Part shown: one piece after another, positions 23,299-28,116 of the stretch
Numbering within the stretch: position 1 is the stretch's first letter
Layout of the letters: every line of letters starts with the position of its first letter
Assembly: GCA_964454265.1 (NCBI GenBank)
Contig: CAYVXD010000044.1
Span: 1-28,116 of the forward strand
Direction of reading: 5' to 3'
Length of the DNA stretch: 28,116 nt
Source: JAUWMI01 sp964454265
GTDB lineage: Bacteria; Sumerlaeota; Sumerlaeia; MWCT01; JAUWMI01
Notes under the pieces: generated by a model
Seen by the model: only the letters and a program-made list of their open reading frames with translations
The model's database searches: none
What the model was told of the DNA's origin: nothing
Program-made: the position numbers and the translations under genes

Positions 23299-24588
23299 TT
23301 AGTGCATTTCAAGGACGAACTTGCTTTTTTCCACTGCTTTTTGCAACGCCTTGTCCACGCTTTGCCGGCCGTTGAGCGCCGATTCTACCTGGTCTGTAAT
23401 CACCAGACGCATTGATTCCCAGTAGACCTCTCGTGGCTCAAATATTCCGTAGTCCAGCTGGCTTGTAGCAATCTGATAGTTCGGATTTTTCTCCAGGTAG
23501 GCCTTCATTTCCGGAGTCTTTAGCACCGAATATCGAATCGGAAGATACCCGGTGGCAATGGCCCACTTCGTGGCATTTTCGGAGTTGGTTAGGAATTTGA
23601 CGAACTTCCAGGCGGCCTGTTTTTCCTCGGGCGAGGGCCGGGTAAAAATACCAACGTTGGTGCCTTGAAAGAGAACGCGCGGTTTCTTGCCTGGTACGAC
23701 CGAAAGTGGCGCTACCTGCCAGCGGAATTTGTCACCCACAGCCTCCTTATTGTACGGAAAACTTGCACTTGAGCCAATGTACATGGCGATCCTTCCTGAG
23801 CCAAAGGCATTGGAGAGGTAGTCGGACTCCACATACGCCACTTTGTCTTTGTGCACCAGGTCAACCAGAAATTGTAATGACTCGTGCGCTTCTGGTGAGT
23901 TGAGCAGTAGAGTCTTTCGGTCCGGGCCGAGGTAGTGGCCGCCATTCATATAAAGGAGCGTAGTAAGGCTCTCGATAAACGGCCGGATGGCGAAGCCATA
24001 AACCTCTACGCGATTGTCTTTGTGCACAGTTAGCTTTTTTGCCCACTCGCGCAGCTCCTCCCATGTTCGCGGAGCATGCTTGATGCCGGCGCGCTCGAGC
24101 ATATCCGAATTCACGTACAGTACATACGCGCTCTTATTAAACGGCATAGTCACCATGCGGTCATTCCAGCTGTTATTCTCGCGAAACGCCTTGACGATAT
24201 CGTCAATCTCCTCCTTGGTGAGGCCATCCGGGCCATCAAAGAAGTCTTGAACAGGGACGAGCAAGTTGCGGCTCACAAACTGTGAGGTCCAGCTCTCATA
24301 CATCTGAGCGACAGCGGGCATAGTTCGCGACGTAATGGCGGCAATTAATTTCTGGTGCAGCTGATCATAGCTACCCTGATAGATCGGCCGAACAGTGATG
24401 TCAGGATGGAGCTGTTCAAAAGCCTGAGCCATTTCGTTAATCGCAACCGCCTGTTCGTCGGCCATTGAATGCCAGAAACTAATGAGCGCCTGTTCCTTTT
24501 TGCTACAGGCAACCAGCATGACCGAGGCAATGAGCAAAAGGCTTATGAGCATCTTCATGCTCAATCTGATGGGTTTATGGGGAAGCAT
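23299..24588 (-). CDS. ABC transporter substrate-binding lipoprotein (sugar or glycerophosphodiester type)
   Basis: The 429-aa product begins with a lipoprotein signal (LISLLLIASVMLVAC, lipobox LVAC with Cys28). It matches the family-1 extracellular solute-binding fold of UgpB/MalE-like proteins: ALISFWHSMADEQAVAINEMAQAFEQLHPDI, YQGSYDQLHQKLIAAITSRTMPAVAQMY, PFNKSAYVLYVNSDMLERAG, RTWEELREWAKKLT and the late GTNVGIFTRPSPEEKQAAWKFVKFLT. The FWHSM...YQGSYD pattern is close to glycerol-3-phosphate binding proteins, but the ligand is not provable here. AAGGAGGATCTT precedes ATG 24588. No permease or ATPase gene lies next to it in the window, so it is an orphan or works with distant partners. Confidence 0.9.
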   Translation of the reverse strand: MLPHKPIRLSMKMLISLLLIASVMLVACSKKEQALISFWHSMADEQAVAINEMAQAFEQLHPDITVRPIYQGSYDQLHQKLIAAITSRTMPAVAQMYESWTSQFVSRNLLVPVQDFFDGPDGLTKEEIDDIVKAFRENNSWNDRMVTMPFNKSAYVLYVNSDMLERAGIKHAPRTWEELREWAKKLTVHKDNRVEVYGFAIRPFIESLTTLLYMNGGHYLGPDRKTLLLNSPEAHESLQFLVDLVHKDKVAYVESDYLSNAFGSGRIAMYIGSSASFPYNKEAVGDKFRWQVAPLSVVPGKKPRVLFQGTNVGIFTRPSPEEKQAAWKFVKFLTNSENATKWAIATGYLPIRYSVLKTPEMKAYLEKNPNYQIATSQLDYGIFEPREVYWESMRLVITDQVESALNGRQSVDKALQKAVEKSKFVLEMH

Positions 24589-24731
24589 AAGATCCTCCTT
24601 GTTGCCGAGGCGTATATGAGAGATGTATAAAGTTTCCTGCTCACTGTAAAGGGAAAAGTTGGCTGAGCAATGGCCGGGTAGAGGTGCAAGGGGAGCCGTC
24701 ACCCGTCAGATTGATTGCGCCTTTAAATCTC

Positions 24732-24758
24732 TTGACTTAACGCGCATCGCTCTATAAA
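24732..24758 (+). promoter_or_regulatory. Candidate sigma70-type promoter for hisF
   Basis: TTGACT (24732-24737) and TATAAA (24753-24758) are separated by 15 bases, shorter than the usual 17. It lies 75 bp upstream of the hisF start codon in the divergent spacer. Confidence 0.4.
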
Positions 24759-24832
24759 AATTGTCCTTATCTCATGCCGGTGAATAACAATCACAATTAA
24801 TACATTTCTACTTCTCGCAAGGGAAATTTCGT

Positions 24833-25597
24833 ATGCTTGCAAAACGTATCATTCCATGTCTGGACGTGAGGGACGGGCGTGTTGTTAAAGGGGTGAAGTT
24901 TGTTGATCTGGTAGACGCCGGCGATCCCGTGGAGGCTGCCAAGGCTTATGATGAGGCGGGTGCTGATGAGATTGTATTCCTTGATATCACAGCGTCCCAC
25001 GAAAAGCGTGATATTCTGATTGACGTGGTTTACAGGACTGCTGCGGAAGTCTTCATGCCAATGACTGTCGGCGGTGGAATTCGAACTCTGGAGGATATTC
25101 GAGGACTTCTCAATGCCGGTGCAGACAAGGTGTCGCTGAATACCTCTGCGGTGCTGCGGCCCGGTCTTATTGCGGAGGCTGCAGAACGCTTTGGTGACCA
25201 GTGTATTGTCGTGGCTATTGATGCTGAGCGACGTCGGAATCAGCCTGACTCATGGCAAGTTTACATTAATGGTGGGAGGACACCAACCGACAAAGATGCA
25301 GTGGCTTGGGCCCGGGAAGCCGTAGACCTGGGTGCAGGGGAAATTCTCCTCACAAGCATGGACAAGGATGGAACTCTTAATGGCTATGATCTGGAGCTAA
25401 CTGCTCGCATAGCTGAGGCGGTGCCTGTTCCCATAATTGCTTCGGGTGGTGCCGGTACTCTCGAACACCTTTACGAGGCCCTGACTATTGGACAAGCCGA
25501 TGCTGTTCTGGCTGCATCAATTTTCCACTTCGCTACGTATTCCATTCGCGATGCAAAACAGTACTTGCAGTCCAAAGACGTGATTATGCGGATGTAG
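24833..25597 (+). CDS. hisF: Imidazole glycerol phosphate synthase, cyclase subunit
   Basis: Uses ammonia delivered by HisH to convert PRFAR into imidazole glycerol phosphate and AICAR, step five of histidine synthesis. The 254-aa half-barrel-repeat TIM protein has catalytic Asp11 (IIPCLDVRDGRVVKG) and Asp130 (VVAIDAE). The phosphate loops are VGGGIRTLEDI and IASGGAGTLEHL, and TSMDKDGTLNGYD is typical. The length is standard. AAGGGA lies ahead of ATG 24833. hisH is not in the window. hisI follows 63 bp later. Confidence 0.98.
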   Translation: MLAKRIIPCLDVRDGRVVKGVKFVDLVDAGDPVEAAKAYDEAGADEIVFLDITASHEKRDILIDVVYRTAAEVFMPMTVGGGIRTLEDIRGLLNAGADKVSLNTSAVLRPGLIAEAAERFGDQCIVVAIDAERRRNQPDSWQVYINGGRTPTDKDAVAWAREAVDLGAGEILLTSMDKDGTLNGYDLELTARIAEAVPVPIIASGGAGTLEHLYEALTIGQADAVLAASIFHFATYSIRDAKQYLQSKDVIMRM

Positions 25598-25660
25598 CGC
25601 AAGTCGGGGGATGGGACGTATGCAGGACAATAAGATTGTTTCCAGACCGAGGATACCAGC

Positions 25661-26041
25661 ATGAACTTCTTAGAAGAGGTGAAATTCGACTCTCAGGGCT
25701 TGCTGCCCGTAATTGTTCAAGACTGGGAAACGCACGAGGTCTTGATGTTCGCCTATATGAACCAGGCGGCGCTTGAGCAGACAATTTCGAACGGCATCGT
25801 GCACTTGTGGAGCCGCTCGCGCAAAAAACTCTGGCGAAAAGGCGAGACCTCAGGTCATACCCAGAAGGTCAAGGAGATTCGCCTTGACTGCGATGGAGAC
25901 GTTTTGTTACTAAAGGTCGACCAAAAAGGCGGTGCTTGTCATATGGGGTATCGGTCGTGTTTCTTCCGCACCCTTCGCGGCAACCGCTTTGTGGTGAATC
26001 AGGAGAAATGTTTTGATGAAAAGGTTGTTTACGGGGAGTGA
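25661..26041 (+). CDS. hisI: Phosphoribosyl-AMP cyclohydrolase
   Basis: Opens the adenine ring of phosphoribosyl-AMP, step three of histidine synthesis. The 126-aa product is the stand-alone cyclohydrolase, with no fused HisE pyrophosphohydrolase. Seen motifs are VLMFAYMNQAALEQT, WSRSRKKLWRKGETSGHTQ, the metal site D76-x-D78-x-D80 (LDCDGD), and Cys93/Cys100 (GGACHMGYRSCFF), which bind zinc in the family. ATG 25661 follows GAGGA. It lies between hisF and trpE, probably in one transcript. Confidence 0.97.
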   Translation: MNFLEEVKFDSQGLLPVIVQDWETHEVLMFAYMNQAALEQTISNGIVHLWSRSRKKLWRKGETSGHTQKVKEIRLDCDGDVLLLKVDQKGGACHMGYRSCFFRTLRGNRFVVNQEKCFDEKVVYGE

Positions 26042-26112
26042 GATGGTCAGCATTACCGTTACGACCATGTGAGCCCAGCGGGCGATCCCATACCAAAGTG
26101 TGAGTTAGTTGA

Positions 26113-27585
26113 ATGTATCATCCTTCGAAAGAAGAGTTCCTACGGCGTGCAGAAAAGGGGAATCTGATTCCGGTATACCGCGAGATTCTTGCGGATATGG
26201 AAACCCCTGTCTCGGCCTTTAAGAAGCTCGATGACACAGACTTTGCCTTCTTGCTCGAAAGTGTGGAAGGAGGAGAAACTCTTGGTCGCTACTCGTTTCT
26301 TGGTGGTACGCCATCAATTGTATTTAAGAGCAAGGGCCAGGAGATTGATCTTATTTATCAGAACAACGAAGAACAATTTGTAACGAGCGCGGTACCGCTG
26401 GAGGTGCTGCGCGACGTGATGCGTCGCTATCGGCCAGTGGCTGATCCAGGACTACCGCCATTTTTCGGCGGCGCGGTTGGCTACATGAGCTATGACGTTA
26501 TCCGCAGTATCGAGTCCATTCCAGACAATAACCCGGATGATCTCAACGTGCCTGATTGCTTCTTCATGATCACAGATAGCCTTGTCATTTTTGATCACGT
26601 GAAGCATAAGATGATGCTGGTGTACAATGCCCACATTCGCGAAGATCCGGCCAAAGCCTATGACAACGCAATCCATCAGATTGAGCTCCTCTCTGAGCGC
26701 CTGGCACGGCCCTTGAGGCAGGAGGAACCGAGGAGCTTGCACGAGGAATTACAGGTTAAATCGAATTTTGAAAAGGCTGATTTTGAAAAGGCGGTTGAGC
26801 GCTGCAAAGAGTATATCTTCGCGGGTGATATCTTTCAGGTGGTCATTTCGCAACGGTTTCAGACGCAGCTCGACGTGGAGCCCTTTGACGTCTATCGTGC
26901 GCTGCGTGCGATTAACCCGTCGCCATATATGTTCTACCTGAAATTCGGCGGGTTGAAAATCATTGGCTCGAGTCCGGAGATTCTCGTCAAGGTTAACAAA
27001 GGCGAGGTTCAGCTCCGTCCTATCGCAGGAACACGCTGGCGCGGGGAAACGCCGGAGGAGGACCAGGCGCTGGAGACGGAGCTTCTGGCGGATCCAAAAG
27101 AACGCGCCGAGCATATCATGCTGGTTGACCTGGGGCGCAATGACTGCGGCAGGGTCTGCGAGTTTGGATCAGTCAGGGTGAGTGATTTAATGGTAATCGA
27201 GCGCTATTCTCACGTGATGCACATTGTGTCAAATGTCACCGGGAGATTGCGCAAGGAATACGACGGCGTAGACGTGCTGAAGGCATGTTTTCCAGCTGGA
27301 ACTGTGAGCGGCGCCCCGAAGATTCGGGCTATGGAGATCATTGACGAGATGGAACCCGTGAAGCGTGGTCCATATGCCGGGGCTGTCGGCTATTTTAGCT
27401 TCGATGGCAATCTTGACTCTTGCATTACCATCCGCACAGTTATTGTGAAGGATGACGTTGCTTACATTCAGGCAGGAGCAGGGATTGTGGCTGACTCGCA
27501 GCCGGAAAATGAATACTATGAAACGGTGAACAAAGCCAAGGGGATGATCAAGGCTATCGAAATGGCCCGGGGAGGATTGCCGTGA
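26113..27585 (+). CDS. trpE: Anthranilate synthase component I
   Basis: Converts chorismate to anthranilate using ammonia from TrpG, the first committed step of tryptophan synthesis. The 490-aa product has the N-terminal domain with the LLES element (47-50) that forms part of the tryptophan feedback site. The chorismate-binding domain (about 225-480) has FQVVISQRF, INPSPYMFYL, SSPEILV, RPIAGTRWRGETPEEDQ, MLVDLGRNDCGRV, CFPAGTVSGAPKIRAMEIIDEME, and AGAGIVADSQPENEYYET at the end. Feedback inhibition by tryptophan is therefore likely. ATG 26113 has only a weak ribosome site. The stop codon overlaps the trpG start by four bases. Confidence 0.97.
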   Translation: MYHPSKEEFLRRAEKGNLIPVYREILADMETPVSAFKKLDDTDFAFLLESVEGGETLGRYSFLGGTPSIVFKSKGQEIDLIYQNNEEQFVTSAVPLEVLRDVMRRYRPVADPGLPPFFGGAVGYMSYDVIRSIESIPDNNPDDLNVPDCFFMITDSLVIFDHVKHKMMLVYNAHIREDPAKAYDNAIHQIELLSERLARPLRQEEPRSLHEELQVKSNFEKADFEKAVERCKEYIFAGDIFQVVISQRFQTQLDVEPFDVYRALRAINPSPYMFYLKFGGLKIIGSSPEILVKVNKGEVQLRPIAGTRWRGETPEEDQALETELLADPKERAEHIMLVDLGRNDCGRVCEFGSVRVSDLMVIERYSHVMHIVSNVTGRLRKEYDGVDVLKACFPAGTVSGAPKIRAMEIIDEMEPVKRGPYAGAVGYFSFDGNLDSCITIRTVIVKDDVAYIQAGAGIVADSQPENEYYETVNKAKGMIKAIEMARGGLP

Positions 27586-28116
27586 TCCTCGTGATCGATA
27601 ACTACGATTCCTTTACCTATAACCTTGTTCAGTATATTGGTGAACTTAGTGCTGAGTCCACAGTCTTTCGCAACGACAAGATCACCGTGGATGAGATTGC
27701 CAGACTTAGCCCGCAGAAAATCGTCATCTCTCCTGGGCCTGGAACGCCTGATAATGCAGGGGTCTCCATGGAGATCATCAAGGAATTCGGACAGAAAATT
27801 CCTATCCTTGGTGTTTGCCTGGGTCATCAGAGTATCGGCCAGGTTTATGGCGGCACAGTGACGCGCGCTGAAAAGGTCATGCACGGCAAGACCTCGCTCA
27901 TCCATCATAGCGGCGAGGGGATTTTTCAGGGCCTGAGCAATCCCTTTGAAGCCACGCGCTACCATTCCCTGGTCGTCAGCAGCAAGGATCTTCCTATGGT
28001 GCTGGTGCAAACTGCCTGGACAGAGGATCGGGTCATTATGGGTCTGAAGCATCGAGACTATCCGGTCTGGGGTGTACAGTTCCATCCCGAGTCAATTTTG
28101 ACTGGTGAAGGCAAGA
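27582..28116 (+). CDS. trpG: Anthranilate synthase component II (glutamine amidotransferase), 3'-truncated by the window edge
   Basis: Class I glutamine amidotransferase that supplies ammonia to TrpE; homologues of this type sometimes also serve p-aminobenzoate synthase (PabA), relevant because folP is in the same region. It starts at GTG 27582, overlapping the trpE stop (GTGA), with GGAGGATT upstream. The visible 178 residues begin ILVIDNYDSFTYNLVQYIGE and include VISPGPGTPDNAG. The catalytic triad is C79 (LGVCLGHQSIGQ), H168 and E170 (VQFHPESIL). The frame is open to the window end; a few C-terminal residues are missing. Direct coupling to trpE favours the tryptophan role. Confidence 0.96.
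   Translation, partial: MILVIDNYDSFTYNLVQYIGELSAESTVFRNDKITVDEIARLSPQKIVISPGPGTPDNAGVSMEIIKEFGQKIPILGVCLGHQSIGQVYGGTVTRAEKVMHGKTSLIHHSGEGIFQGLSNPFEATRYHSLVVSSKDLPMVLVQTAWTEDRVIMGLKHRDYPVWGVQFHPESILTGEGK

Noticed and set aside
24589..24702. Upstream extension of the substrate-binding protein
   Set aside because: The lipoprotein signal and AAGGAGG fix the start at 24588.
27516..28085. 189-aa minus-strand open frame
   Set aside because: It is antisense to trpE/trpG, which have full family motifs; its translation shows no family pattern.

Overview
The window is chromosomal DNA from a Gram-negative-type bacterium of roughly balanced GC. It carries a secretin for an outer-membrane channel, many exported proteins, and Shine-Dalgarno sites of the AGGAGG type. 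Several families of short palindromic repeats lie between genes, which is common in environmental or uncultivated lineages. I cannot place it in a phylum from sequence alone. There are no rRNA, tRNA, CRISPR or transposase genes.

Layout. Positions 1-5765 are housekeeping genes on the plus strand: the 3' part of a secretin gene, folP (dihydropteroate synthase with an N-terminal extension), cdaA and cdaR (c-di-AMP synthase and its YbbR partner), and pdxJ. A non-coding, palindrome-rich stretch follows (5766-6317). Positions 6318-19991 form an accessory block dominated by exported proteins. It holds three DUF3604 (PHP-like metal hydrolase) genes, one of them missing its 5' half, and two GHL10 (DigH/YngK-like glycosyl hydrolase) genes. 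It also holds a secreted kelch-like beta-propeller on the minus strand, and a minus-strand pair of a radical SAM/SPASM protein and a family 2 glycosyltransferase. From 20029 to 22142 core genes resume (smpB, a DUF523 gene, hemB). Next comes a mosaic of inverted repeats (22340-22590), then two minus-strand genes: a small Cys-rich protein and an orphan ABC substrate-binding lipoprotein. The window ends with hisF-hisI-trpE-trpG, where trpE and trpG overlap by 4 bp and trpG runs off the window.

How the genes may work together. folP-cdaA-cdaR is a recurrent arrangement linking folate synthesis with c-di-AMP signalling. hisF-hisI and trpE-trpG are the final cyclisation/hydrolysis enzymes and the first committed enzyme of two amino-acid pathways. 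The most unusual part is the run DUF3604-GHL10-DUF3604 (9155-15380, gaps of 62 and 86 bp), with a further GHL10 gene and a truncated DUF3604 gene nearby. All the intact members look exported. The tentative reading is a secreted or periplasmic system that processes a glycan or phospho-substrate in the envelope. Its substrate is unknown. This is inference from family membership and gene order.
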